Source of the DNA: an uncultured Eubacteriales bacterium
Lineage (GTDB): Bacteria; Bacillota; Clostridia; Oscillospirales; Oscillospiraceae
NCBI GenBank assembly: GCA_900544295.1
Contig: UQUO01000002.1
Location: 62,001 to 126,000 of the forward strand
DNA length: 64,000 nt
Reading direction: 5' to 3'
Shown: piece by piece, positions 15,718 to 25,800 of the stretch
Position numbering within the stretch: position 1 is the stretch's first letter
Layout of the letters: each line of letters begins with the position of its first letter
Position numbers and translations under genes: made by a program
The notes under the pieces: generated by a model
What the model saw: the letters and a program-made list of their open reading frames with translations, nothing else
What the model was told of the DNA's origin: nothing
Databases searched by the model: none

Positions 15718-18700
15718 TTAATGCCATGGTGTTTTTGCAAGCGAGCTTTCCTTGTACCCGGCTGCATAATGGAGCTGGTCCTTCTGCGCCGTACTCAGCG
15801 GCAGACTGTTGATATAATCCCACACGCGCTGCTGCTTTCCGTCTCCGGAGAAGTCGCTTATAGCACGCAGGAAGGCCACATACTCATATGTGTCGATGCC
15901 TTTGCTGCGCGCCGCCTGGTACTTCTCGTAGGCGCTGTCGGACATTATCGCCGAAAGCGCGGCGTCCTTGTCCCTCTCGCTCAGCGGCATCTCCGCAATC
16001 GCCAAATACCGCTCGACGGTGGAAGCATCCTCAGGCATGGCGTCAAGTGTTTCCGCCGCATCAACGGCCGCATCTGACTTCATTCCGGCACTGTAGAATT
16101 CCAGATAGTCGTCAAGCGTCCCGTTCTCCCTCTGCTCAAGCGCGTCGGTCAGGCTGAGCCCGGACTCGATAGCGTCCGTCAATTTGGAGTATTGTGAGGG
16201 ATTACCGCTCTCTGTGGTCGCGTCCGTTCCCATGATCGTACCTATGGCCGCGAGCTTTTCCTCGTCGGTGAGCCCGTCCAGCTTGTCTATTGCACCGTAC
16301 TGCTGTACCTGCGACACGCTTTTTTTGCCATCCTCCGGCTCAAGAGAATACAGTGCCTCGGTTATCCGGGCTGCGTTGCCGGGGCTGACGCCCGCATCAA
16401 CGAGTTTGTTGTACCGTTCAACTCCATATTTGCTGTTGGTGACCACGCCCATGATGCCGTCCCAGTCTACACCGCGTCGCAGCATGTCGTCAATAGACTC
16501 GTCATAGTCATCGGTTATGAGGTTGCTGTACAGCGTCGCCTTGAGCTCGTCGGATATATCCAGGGCAGATATCTTCTCGCGTTTTATGTCATTTGCGCTC
16601 TGCGTCTCCGTTTTCTCCGTACCCTTGATATCCATTACCACGTCGAAGGCATCATAAGCGTCGATGCCGCCGCCGAGCAGCGCGGCATAGGCGGCAGTCT
16701 GCTTGGCCGTGAGGCGGCTGAAGCCCCTGTCTATCCACTCCTGCCCGCCTTTCGTGGAGGTCGTTCCGAAGACCATGGCTGTCAAAGCATCTTTGACATT
16801 CCTCTCCACAGGGTACTTGAGCGTAGGATTACCCTCGGCGTCTTCGCCGTATACGCCCCCTTCAGCCACAGCGTTCACGCCCTTTACGAACTTTGACAGC
16901 TGCCCTCCTCCGAACGGCAGCAGCAGGTATGCCAAGGGGTCTTTAAACGCCGACTGTATAGGCAGGCGCCCGCCGTCGAACACAGGTCCGCCTATGAAAG
17001 GCAGCTGACCGCCCAGCTCTTTCCCGAAGTTCGCAAGCGCCGTCGCCGCGTCAGTCCTTTCCGTTGCTAAGGAAACGTCATTACCGGTTATCATGTCCAC
17101 GGCCAGCTCAATGGTGTTCGGCAGCGCATAGCCAAAGAGGTCTCCCGAAAGCTCATTGAGCATATTCAGTGGGTCTAGCGCCGGGCGGCGTCCGACTATT
17201 GCCTCATAGAGTTCATCATACAACCAGGCTCCGAGCATGAACTTGAGCAGAGCCACGGCAAGCGACTTTTTGCCCCGTTCCTTGAGATTCCTGGGCAGGT
17301 CCCTATACAGGTATGACAGCTGGTTGTTTACCTCGACCTGGAACTGCGTGAATAGCTTTGTAAAGGGATTGCGGGACTCGAATATCGTGGGCAGCGCGCC
17401 CTTGCTGCGGTCTGCAATGAGGCTGGCCGCAAAGCTGTCCGCCTCCTCCATAGCCGCTGTCTCGCTCATGCCCAGCTTGAGATTAGAATTGTACCGCGCG
17501 CGGACCACGGTCTCGGAGGTAAACATGTCTATCCATTCCATTGGCCTTGTGAGGACCTTTGAGGCATCCTGCGTCCAGCTAAGCACGAGAGGATCAGAGC
17601 CTATGCGGTTGGTCAGGAAGTCTGATTTGGTTTTGAAGCCGTCGTCCTTGACCATCGCACTCAGCGTGTCGCGCATGCTTGTCAGGATGTCCCCAGCGCT
17701 CACCTCGGCCCAGGCCTGAGATATCGGGATGAAGTTCGTAAGCCAGGAGCCGGGGTTTACTGCCACCATGTTCGCGGCCACTCGGTTTTCAAGGGCTTTC
17801 GAAAAGTTGTAGAAGTCCCGACCTGCAAAAAACTCTATGCCTCTGTCCGCCGCACTGCGCTTGTTCGCCAGGAGGTTGGTATATTCCTCTATGTTGTTGA
17901 CATAGTTTGAGAGTTCATACCTTCCCTCCTCCTGCTTCTTTCGTACCGCCTCATCTTTCTGCTCCTCGGTCAACCGGGAATCAGCCCTTATCTCGTCTAC
18001 CTGCGCCTGTATACCCGGCTCAGAAGTTCGGTATCGTATCTGCGAGGCCAGAGCCCGGAGCCGCTGTATATCGTCGGTGTGATAGATGACATCGCTCACG
18101 CCCTCGATATACCGGTCGAAGCCCTGCACCGCGTCAAAGGTGGTGTCGAAGCCCTGTCTCTGCATGATATTCCCGACCCAGCGTATGCCGGGCTTAAAGG
18201 TGTGCGTCAGGCCGCTTATGGATGTGGGCAGAGCGTTCACTTCCGTGTTTACGTCCAGCCCCTTGCCGACGAGCGCGGCCAGGCGGTCCTTCAGCGGCAC
18301 ATCCTTCATATCTGCGGCCTTGAAGGCACGGCCGAGCAGGCTTTCCCCCTTAGCATCATCAAAATGCGGGAAATATCCGTGCCGGTAGTCCACAGGCTCA
18401 TAGCCGTTTCGTATGCGTACCTGGTTCATCAGCGAGAACAGCTCGTCATAGATTTTCCGGAACTCCTCGACGGCAGCCGTAATTTTCTCCTTGTCCAGGC
18501 TCGGGCTTTTGGCCCAGAGGTCGTCCACCAGCGCGCGCCACTCGCTCAGGCTGTGGCCGTTGCGCCAATCGCTGCCCCCTCGTTTGAGCTGCTCCTCTAT
18601 CATGGAGATGTTGTCCAGGGCCTCGCCGTATATCTGCACAGCCGCGGCCTCGCTCACCGCATCGCCCTTGCGGGCCTTTCTGTCAAGGTCGAGTTCTCTC

Positions 18701-21700
18701 ACTCTGTCGCGCAGCTGCGTCTTGTATACCGTGCGGCGCGCCTCGTTCTTGTGTACCGGCGTGAAATATGTCTCGATGATCTTCTCCGCCGTCGGGCCGT
18801 CAAAAACATAGCGGGCGTTCCGCTCCTGTGTCTCGCGCATATAGGACGCGCCGCGGCGCTTGTCCTTCATCCGGCTTGCGCCCGCCAGTATGTCGTCAGC
18901 CTGTGCGCGGAGAGCAGCGCGCCGCTTTGTGTTGAATTCCTTCAGAGCGCCGGCGAAGGCCTCATATTCCCGCTTGGCCGCGTATATTTCCGCAATGCCT
19001 GCGCGGTTTGCGGTGGACGGGATGTCTTCGGCGCTGATCTCCCCGCGCATGAGCTTCCCAAGCAGCTGCCTGTCCCTGTCGCTCAGGAGGTTGCGCCGCA
19101 CGGCGCGCTCATAGGCCCGCCGCGCCTTTTTGCCCTCATCCCATAGTCTTTTTACCCTGTCCAGCTCTCCCTCAGTCGGGCCGGTTTCGGCTATCTCCAG
19201 TAGTCGCTCAAGCTCCGCCCGCTTGGCGTCCTGCTCAAGTGCTATCTGCCGGACCGTGCGCAGGCTCTCATAGGCGCGGCCAATCTGCTGCTTGAACTCA
19301 TCATAGGCCCAGCGTTTATATTCCGCAGCGTCGGGGCCGTAATACTCGTCGAGCGTTCGCTCCGAGATACGTATACTGTCGGCGACATCTGCAATACGCT
19401 CAAGCTGGTCCGTTGGATTTGTAATATCTTCCGGAAAGAATCCCGGCGCCATCTCGCTCAGTTCACCGTAAACCTGATCCACACCGCGCCCATCTTCACT
19501 TATGCGCAGACGTCCGAACTGTCTTTTCCTCCAGTCGTTGAAATCCGCTATGTCGCTTTTAACTGTCTCGCTAACTCTTATTGGCGTGGTCCGGAGGTAG
19601 TCAAGTATGGGCTTGTTTTCGCGGTAAAACTCATCGTCTCTTATGATACCGTTGGCATAGGCTTCCTCGAACAGCTCGGCGCCGCTTTCCTCAGATACGG
19701 TCCCTTCGCGGAAATATTCGTCCGCTATCTGCTCGGCTATCGGGCGCAGCTCGCTCCGGCCCGCGTGATACGGCACGCCCAGGCTCTTCCCGAGGTCATT
19801 CACCAGGCGCGAGACGCTTCTCTTATACTCTGTCTGCGCTTTTTTGGGAAGCGCCAGCAGCGCAGTGTTCGCCCTGACACCAGCCTTGAAGCCGTACTTC
19901 TCCGTCAGCCAGCGCTGGTATTCCGCCTCGTCCTCGGGCGAGAGCTCCATACGCTCCACAGCCTCAGGCTCTGACTCGAGCAACGAAGCAAGCTCGTTCT
20001 GCTCCATCTGGTACGCGCCCTGCACAGGCTCGATGTCCGTTTGCTCAAGAGGCACAACGGCGCGCTTGCCGCTGTCCTTGTTCCAGAAGGATACGACAAG
20101 TCTGTCCCGCGGAGCGAGGCCAACTACGAAGCCATAGTTTCCCTGCTCTTTGGAGCGCACCCAGGTCTTGTACGGCATTATCTGCACGCCGTCTATCTCG
20201 GGATACCCCGCCGCCTTCGCCGCATGCTCAGTCTCCAGCCAGTAGGGATTCCCCCGGAAGTAGTCAGGTACGACCTCTTTGTCCGTGGTTTCGTCTACAC
20301 TATACCGCTCCGGCTGCGCCGCGCCCACTACCTCGTCAAACGGCACGCCCTCGATGTTGACGTCATTTCCGCTGTATGTTATACTGCCCATAGAACCATG
20401 ACGCAGAAGCCGCTGGGACGCTATTGTAAGCCCAGCCGAGCGAAGAAGCGGAATGGTTCTTTTTTCGTCTGCAAACAGGATTTCGCTCCTGCGCAAATAG
20501 TTGGCGGCGTTGCTTCTGGTATAAGCGCTGTTTATTTTCTGCATGTCATTTACAAGCAGCCGCCCTTCGATAGGCCGCAAATCCAGCACAGCCATGATCG
20601 GCTTACCGTTTTGAGCGCGCAGGCTGCCCATTATTGTCAGGCGCGAATTCCGCCCTCCACGCCCTTCCCCTGCGCTCTTTGCTATAAGCACCGGGTCGTC
20701 CAGAATTTCCGGTATGCGCTTTATTTCGCTGAGCGTCATTTCCGGGTGCGCGTCCAGTATGGCATTAATTTTCTCGCTGCGCAGGTAGATATCCTGCTCC
20801 ATGGCCCCCAGCCCCTGCAGCGCCTCGCCCGTCGAGCCCAGTACAAACACCTCGCCGCCCGGCCTGCCGTCCCTGTTCCACAGTTCCAGCTCTGCTGCGT
20901 ACTCCTCGTCAACGCTGTACCGCTCTGGCTCATCCTCCGAATACCTGTTGTTGACGCTCTCCCCGGCGTCGCTTTCACTGTCGGCAAGCTCATTCCAGGG
21001 AGCACCATGTATGTTGACGTAGTCGTCGTCGTATGATATGCTGCCAATAGGACCATACATGGTATCATACGAAGGCAATTGGAGCCGGACTCCCTGTAAC
21101 CATGTATTGGTTCTTTTTTCTCCCTCTTTGACAGGCAGAGCATTCTCTGCTACACTACTCGTGGAGACGGTTGCAGTGCTGCTGTCGGTTCCCGGCGACG
21201 GGTTCTTGGCTTTCACTGCAGTCGTCTCTTTTTCTTCTGTAATATAGCCAACGCCGTTCCGCTCCGCAGGCGGCCCGGTACGGTTGCGCGTGGCCGCCTC
21301 AGTTTCTCCGGTGTCCATGCCCGTGCGTTCAGCGACGGTCACGCGCGCTGCATCCGCGAACCGCTCCGCATGAGCTCCGAAGGCGTTGATGCCCGCATAG
21401 GCGTCGGCGTAAATTTCCTGGAGTATCGAGGCGAAGTATGTGTCCATGAGCGCCGGGTCATACTCCGCGCCATCCGGCACGTCGTATACGCCGCGCAGCC
21501 GCTCTATGTACACCTGAGCAACACGCCGGAATTCGTCCTCGCCGTACCGCTCGATGATGCGCTGCTTTACATCCGCGTCAAGCCCCGGAGTGTTCGCCGC
21601 CAGATCGTGATATACCTCATGTGCGGCTATCTGCGCCGCGGAATAGCCCGCATTGTCCGCCTGCACATAGATGCCCCCAGGCGTCCAAACGCCGCGCACA

Positions 21701-24456
21701 GCGCGCGTCTTGCCCACTGCGCGCACCTGTATGTTCCCGGCAACGAAGGTTACCCGCTGGCCCGTCCGCCTGTATACGTCAGCCGAGACCGCTCTCAGCT
21801 CATCATCATAGGCCGCTTCCGGGATCACCTGAAGCGAGCGCGCCTCTGTGCCGTTCTCAAGGCCGAGGCTGGCGCTGCTTACTCTTTCGAGCCGTAGACC
21901 TCGGACACGAGCCTGTCGAGCAAGAGCTGTTCCGACCTGCTGAGTGGGGCGGGCGGCTTGCTCTGCGCCTCGAGCCAGCTCTCCAGCTTCGACTCCGGCA
22001 CGCTGACCAGAAAACCGTCCTCCGTCTCCATCTGATACCTGGTTTCTCCGTTGCTGCCATTCTTGTCCCTGCTGTCCATTCTGTATGCCTCCATTCATTA
22101 TTTCTTCCGCCGTGGGTAGTATAATATTCCCTTCGGCGTTTATTTCAGGCGCAGTTGTGCGCGGAGCTTCCATGGTTGGCCCTTCCGTTGCCCCAGCCTC
22201 AGCTCGCAGTGAGAAGTCGCCGGCGGTATCAGCCGTCGGCAAAACGATGCCGCCCGCCTCCGCGTAGGCCTGGTCCTCTATCGGGGCCCTCACTGTCTCG
22301 GGCGTGGTCTCCTCAGTTGCCCGGCCCGCCGTCAAGCGGCGGATCACGCCGTCTGCGCGCTCCGTGTTCGCGGCCGCCTCCGGCGTCGTGTCTGCCGTAT
22401 CGTTTTCCGCAGCCGCCTCGGCACGCCCGCGGAAGAACGCGCGCGCCATCGTTCGCTGACGGTTTATCTCAGCCATGATAGCCGTGTCGCCGCCCGCGTC
22501 CGGGTGATACTGCCGCGCGAGTTCACGATACCGTGCCTCGACCTCCTCGAGCGTGTTCGCACCCTCAAAATAGTCTACACCATTATCGGCATATCCGTCC
22601 ATATCCCGGAAGGAAAAGCCCGCCGGCCGCCGCGCGTAAGCAATGGCCGCCGGTCCCTCTATTATTCCCGCGCTCAGAGCGCCCAGGAGGAACGCATACG
22701 CCGCGTCCTCAAAGTCGGCCTCATATTCCTCGTCGAAGATTATGGCCGCAAATGCGGGCTCCAGCAGCTCCTGCAATCCCTCTTCCGTGCCTTCTGATAT
22801 CATGCTGCCCAGCAGCCGTGCGGCCGTGCTGCCGCTCACCGTGCGTGCCACACGGCCCAGTGCGTTGTCCAGGCCTGCGATTTTGGCGGCGACGCGCCCG
22901 GTGCCGCTCTTGCTCAATGCGCCAATACCGCCAAGCAGATATTGCAGCGCGCCCTCGCTTGCGCCGACGAGCGTCGCATAGTTCTGCGCCGCCTCTGAGC
23001 TGTAGCCCTCGTTCAGCTTCTGCGTATAGGCGTTGCCGCCCGCGGAGGCGCCAAGTGTTGCAGCGCCCGTGGCCCTGCCCACGGCTGCTGCCGTTCCTGC
23101 CGACAGCCCCGCCGCTCCGAGTGCCCAGCTGCCGAGCGCGCTGGCAAGAATACTCGGAGCCATGTTCGAGAGTGTTGTGCCCAAGGTATAGAGTGTCCCG
23201 AGCACCGGGCTCTTCTCCTGTGCTTCCTGCTGTATGAGTTGTGAGGTGATCTGCGTCGACGATACTGGCACGGCCTCACGCTGGAATAGTTGCCGTATGC
23301 CGCTGCCGAACTGATCCAGGCCGGCGGGTATCCAGTAGAGCGCCTTCCCCAACGCGCCCAGCTCCTCATATTGAGCCGCACCTTGCCGTTCGGTCAGCGC
23401 AGGGCCCATATCTTCAAGGAAGCGGTCAGCGGCCTCTTTGCCTTGGGAGGCGTAGAGATAGTTATATATTTTTATCTCATCCTCAGTGAGGTACTGATAT
23501 CTCCTGAGTGCTACTGGCGCGCCGCTTGGGTCTGTTGTGTGCTCGTTTCTGTATCGGGCATTGTCGATGTCGTTTATATACTCGTATCGCGTGTCATCAG
23601 TCACAGACGCCGGGCTCGAGAGGCCAGCATAGTCCTCCATGAGAGCCAGGGAGCTGTAATACTGCATCTTGTTCTGGTTCTCCTCGGCCCGGAGCTTCTT
23701 TATCCGCTCGGCATTCTGCTCGATTTGGGCCTCGATAGGGGCAGCCGCCGAGCTTGGGCTCGTCCCGCTCATCTCGTAGACCCGGATAAGGTTGGCCTGC
23801 CGCTGCAGGCGGCTGTTCTCATCCTCAAGCCTCTTGGCCTCCGCCGCGGCCGCGTCGGCTCTCTCCATGCCCCCGCTGAGGATATCCCGATACCGCTCAA
23901 CCCCCGCGCTGTACTTGTCCTGCACGCGGTTGATGTCGTTCACAACGCCGTTGTAGTCGGCTATCATTTTTTCATAGCCGGCATAGAGCTCATCATAGGC
24001 GGCTGCATCCTCCGCGGTTTTCACAGTAGTCTGGAGATTCTTGAGCCGATTTTCAGTGTTGGCGATGCTGCCGCTCAGTTCTGTGAGCTTTTTTTCATAG
24101 CTCTCAAGCTGACCGCTCCACGCTTTCAGTCCCAGCTCTGCGTCCCCGGTGCTGCTCCAGCTGTCCGGGGACTTTATCGCCTCGACACCCCCGCGACCGG
24201 AAAATTTGCCGAGAATGTTCTCAACACTTTTCCCCCCGCCGCTTGGCGTGGCGAAGCTGGGAAGCAGATCTTTTGTGCTTTCTTTGGATTGTGACGGCCA
24301 TCGCGCAGCGCTATCTTCATCGTTTTTATTGGCGACTTGAGGAAGAGAATGGTTTATCATACGGTCAAGCCGCTCCATAACGGAACTACCGGCCCCGCTG
24401 CTTGCGGTGCCGGTTCCGTTAATCATGCGGTCGAGTCGTTCTTGTACGCTGGACAT
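15718..24456 (-). CDS. Giant polyvalent virion protein (DnaJ-like, zincin, MuF-C and LPD38-like regions)
   Basis: 2912 residues, the largest gene of the phage. In order: coiled coil (about 100-260); hydrophobic Gly/Ala-rich stretch (about 420-520); a J-domain-like segment with YHPDAGGD near 650; a metallopeptidase-like segment with HEVYH near 946 and an Asp/Glu-rich helix after it; a region reading VFVLGSTGEALQ to AVLDLRP (about 1200-1300) that fits the phage MuF C-terminal domain of the barnase/EndoU/RelE fold; a second copy of a GSI[ST]Y repeat; long helical regions; and near 2100-2350 an LPD38-like segment (NPFTKLFTQFQVEVNN). Such polyvalent proteins are described as being injected with phage DNA. 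It occupies the position of internal ejection proteins after the tail genes. Confidence 0.8.
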   Translation of the reverse strand: MSSVQERLDRMINGTGTASSGAGSSVMERLDRMINHSLPQVANKNDEDSAARWPSQSKESTKDLLPSFATPSGGGKSVENILGKFSGRGGVEAIKSPDSWSSTGDAELGLKAWSGQLESYEKKLTELSGSIANTENRLKNLQTTVKTAEDAAAYDELYAGYEKMIADYNGVVNDINRVQDKYSAGVERYRDILSGGMERADAAAAEAKRLEDENSRLQRQANLIRVYEMSGTSPSSAAAPIEAQIEQNAERIKKLRAEENQNKMQYYSSLALMEDYAGLSSPASVTDDTRYEYINDIDNARYRNEHTTDPSGAPVALRRYQYLTEDEIKIYNYLYASQGKEAADRFLEDMGPALTERQGAAQYEELGALGKALYWIPAGLDQFGSGIRQLFQREAVPVSSTQITSQLIQQEAQEKSPVLGTLYTLGTTLSNMAPSILASALGSWALGAAGLSAGTAAAVGRATGAATLGASAGGNAYTQKLNEGYSSEAAQNYATLVGASEGALQYLLGGIGALSKSGTGRVAAKIAGLDNALGRVARTVSGSTAARLLGSMISEGTEEGLQELLEPAFAAIIFDEEYEADFEDAAYAFLLGALSAGIIEGPAAIAYARRPAGFSFRDMDGYADNGVDYFEGANTLEEVEARYRELARQYHPDAGGDTAIMAEINRQRTMARAFFRGRAEAAAENDTADTTPEAAANTERADGVIRRLTAGRATEETTPETVRAPIEDQAYAEAGGIVLPTADTAGDFSLRAEAGATEGPTMEAPRTTAPEINAEGNIILPTAEEIMNGGIQNGQQGQEWQQRRNQVSDGDGGRFSGQRAGVEAGELARGAEQAARPTQQVGTALARQARVRGLRLERVSSASLGLENGTEARSLQVIPEAAYDDELRAVSADVYRRTGQRVTFVAGNIQVRAVGKTRAVRGVWTPGGIYVQADNAGYSAAQIAAHEVYHDLAANTPGLDADVKQRIIERYGEDEFRRVAQVYIERLRGVYDVPDGAEYDPALMDTYFASILQEIYADAYAGINAFGAHAERFADAARVTVAERTGMDTGETEAATRNRTGPPAERNGVGYITEEKETTAVKAKNPSPGTDSSTATVSTSSVAENALPVKEGEKRTNTWLQGVRLQLPSYDTMYGPIGSISYDDDYVNIHGAPWNELADSESDAGESVNNRYSEDEPERYSVDEEYAAELELWNRDGRPGGEVFVLGSTGEALQGLGAMEQDIYLRSEKINAILDAHPEMTLSEIKRIPEILDDPVLIAKSAGEGRGGRNSRLTIMGSLRAQNGKPIMAVLDLRPIEGRLLVNDMQKINSAYTRSNAANYLRRSEILFADEKRTIPLLRSAGLTIASQRLLRHGSMGSITYSGNDVNIEGVPFDEVVGAAQPERYSVDETTDKEVVPDYFRGNPYWLETEHAAKAAGYPEIDGVQIMPYKTWVRSKEQGNYGFVVGLAPRDRLVVSFWNKDSGKRAVVPLEQTDIEPVQGAYQMEQNELASLLESEPEAVERMELSPEDEAEYQRWLTEKYGFKAGVRANTALLALPKKAQTEYKRSVSRLVNDLGKSLGVPYHAGRSELRPIAEQIADEYFREGTVSEESGAELFEEAYANGIIRDDEFYRENKPILDYLRTTPIRVSETVKSDIADFNDWRKRQFGRLRISEDGRGVDQVYGELSEMAPGFFPEDITNPTDQLERIADVADSIRISERTLDEYYGPDAAEYKRWAYDEFKQQIGRAYESLRTVRQIALEQDAKRAELERLLEIAETGPTEGELDRVKRLWDEGKKARRAYERAVRRNLLSDRDRQLLGKLMRGEISAEDIPSTANRAGIAEIYAAKREYEAFAGALKEFNTKRRAALRAQADDILAGASRMKDKRRGASYMRETQERNARYVFDGPTAEKIIETYFTPVHKNEARRTVYKTQLRDRVRELDLDRKARKGDAVSEAAAVQIYGEALDNISMIEEQLKRGGSDWRNGHSLSEWRALVDDLWAKSPSLDKEKITAAVEEFRKIYDELFSLMNQVRIRNGYEPVDYRHGYFPHFDDAKGESLLGRAFKAADMKDVPLKDRLAALVGKGLDVNTEVNALPTSISGLTHTFKPGIRWVGNIMQRQGFDTTFDAVQGFDRYIEGVSDVIYHTDDIQRLRALASQIRYRTSEPGIQAQVDEIRADSRLTEEQKDEAVRKKQEEGRYELSNYVNNIEEYTNLLANKRSAADRGIEFFAGRDFYNFSKALENRVAANMVAVNPGSWLTNFIPISQAWAEVSAGDILTSMRDTLSAMVKDDGFKTKSDFLTNRIGSDPLVLSWTQDASKVLTRPMEWIDMFTSETVVRARYNSNLKLGMSETAAMEEADSFAASLIADRSKGALPTIFESRNPFTKLFTQFQVEVNNQLSYLYRDLPRNLKERGKKSLAVALLKFMLGAWLYDELYEAIVGRRPALDPLNMLNELSGDLFGYALPNTIELAVDMITGNDVSLATERTDAATALANFGKELGGQLPFIGGPVFDGGRLPIQSAFKDPLAYLLLPFGGGQLSKFVKGVNAVAEGGVYGEDAEGNPTLKYPVERNVKDALTAMVFGTTSTKGGQEWIDRGFSRLTAKQTAAYAALLGGGIDAYDAFDVVMDIKGTEKTETQSANDIKREKISALDISDELKATLYSNLITDDYDESIDDMLRRGVDWDGIMGVVTNSKYGVERYNKLVDAGVSPGNAARITEALYSLEPEDGKKSVSQVQQYGAIDKLDGLTDEEKLAAIGTIMGTDATTESGNPSQYSKLTDAIESGLSLTDALEQRENGTLDDYLEFYSAGMKSDAAVDAAETLDAMPEDASTVERYLAIAEMPLSERDKDAALSAIMSDSAYEKYQAARSKGIDTYEYVAFLRAISDFSGDGKQQRVWDYINSLPLSTAQKDQLHYAAGYKESSLAKTPWH

Positions 24457-24471
24457 GTTAAACTCCTTTTA

Positions 24472-25791
24472 TCAGTTGCCATAGCCCATGGAGCTAATCA
24501 GGTAATCCGCTTCGTCCTCAGTTATAAGCCCCTCCAGAAGTGCGTTTTTAATCATGACTCCATATTGCCTGGGCAAGCCTACAGCCGCACCGGGGCTGAT
24601 ATTCTTGAGCGCATTGTTGTAGCTGGCGAGGATATCCTGTGCCGCAGCAGACATATTGTTCGGGTCAAATGTATTACCCGTCTGAGAGGTGGAATAATAT
24701 CCGCTCGGCGCCGGGAGCTGTATGCCGAGATCCTCCAGCCCGCGGTAATCGCCGTAGCTGGCCCCGAGTTGGGCCATGTCAACGAGCGTGCCGAAGTCGT
24801 TGGTCTGGTCGTTAATTTCGTCGAGCAGCTGCCCGTAGTAAAAGTCGCGGTCGGTGTTGTACTGCTGCAGCTCCGCCAGATACCGCTCGAGCTCCTGCGC
24901 GTCCATGTTCAGCCCCGCCTGCAGGTTGTTCCCTAGCATATTGTAGCGGTCGAGCCACGCGCCGTAGTCGAAGTCGCGGTCCGTGTTGTACTGGTTCAGG
25001 TCCGTGAGGTACTTGTTGTAGTCGCTGGCCTCCTGTCCCTGGACCACACCGAGGTCGGAGAGCAGCATGTTGTAGTCGTTGAGGTACTTCTGATAGGCAA
25101 GCTGCTGGAGCTCCGGTATCTTGTCCGTGAGCTGGGCCGCGTAGTAGTTGCCCGCCTGGGACGCCGCCGTCTGCGCGTAGCTCGAAGGCAGGCCGCCGCT
25201 CGCGGCCGCCGCCGCGCCCAGCGCATCCTCCGCCGCCCGGTCGCCCTCGCGTATGTAGGCCTTGCGGTACTGGCTGTACAGCGGGTCCGTGTCCGGGTCA
25301 TAGGCGAAGTCCTCGCGCCCCAGTATCTCATCAATGAGGCCGAGGATGGTGTCGTCCCAACGGTTCGTGTACTCCGGCGCGGGGCCGTAGGTGAAGTCGC
25401 CGTAATTGAGCATCTGATCATACAGATCGTTCACCGTGCCCGCGTTGCTGCCGCCGGGGAAGCTCGGGGCCTCGGGATACTCGAACATGTCCGGGCTCAG
25501 CGGCTCGAGGTAGAAGCTGCCGCCGTCTGCTCCGCCGGCATAGCTGCCATAGCTGCCGCGCACGCTCTCAGCGCCCAGGTTGGCAAGCTGCCGTTCGGCA
25601 TCCGTCGTCGCGTTGTGCCAGTCGCGCTTGTAGCTCAGCAGTGACATGCCTGCATCCGGGTTGCGCTGTGCCAGCGAGAGGTCGGCGTCCGAGAATTCGC
25701 CGAGCAGCCCGCTCTGCTGTGCCGCCTGGCGGAACTGGTCGTAGGTGTACCGGCTTTTGGTCGTCGGTGATTTGAGTGTAGATATAGCCAT
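24472..25791 (-). CDS. Tyr/Gln-rich virion-associated protein with internal repeats
   Basis: 439 residues. The middle section resembles a recurrent phage protein with the pattern DPLYSQYRKAY, REGDRAAEDALG and SYAQTAASQAGNYY. It is followed by helical repeats with QYNTDRDFxYG occurring at least twice, each preceded by a stretch of leucines and tyrosines. No catalytic motif is seen. It lies between the propeller protein and the giant ejected protein and could be a second internal or ejection protein. Function is inferred from position only. Confidence 0.65.
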   Translation of the reverse strand: MAISTLKSPTTKSRYTYDQFRQAAQQSGLLGEFSDADLSLAQRNPDAGMSLLSYKRDWHNATTDAERQLANLGAESVRGSYGSYAGGADGGSFYLEPLSPDMFEYPEAPSFPGGSNAGTVNDLYDQMLNYGDFTYGPAPEYTNRWDDTILGLIDEILGREDFAYDPDTDPLYSQYRKAYIREGDRAAEDALGAAAAASGGLPSSYAQTAASQAGNYYAAQLTDKIPELQQLAYQKYLNDYNMLLSDLGVVQGQEASDYNKYLTDLNQYNTDRDFDYGAWLDRYNMLGNNLQAGLNMDAQELERYLAELQQYNTDRDFYYGQLLDEINDQTNDFGTLVDMAQLGASYGDYRGLEDLGIQLPAPSGYYSTSQTGNTFDPNNMSAAAQDILASYNNALKNISPGAAVGLPRQYGVMIKNALLEGLITEDEADYLISSMGYGN

Positions 25792-25800
25792 GTTGCCTCC

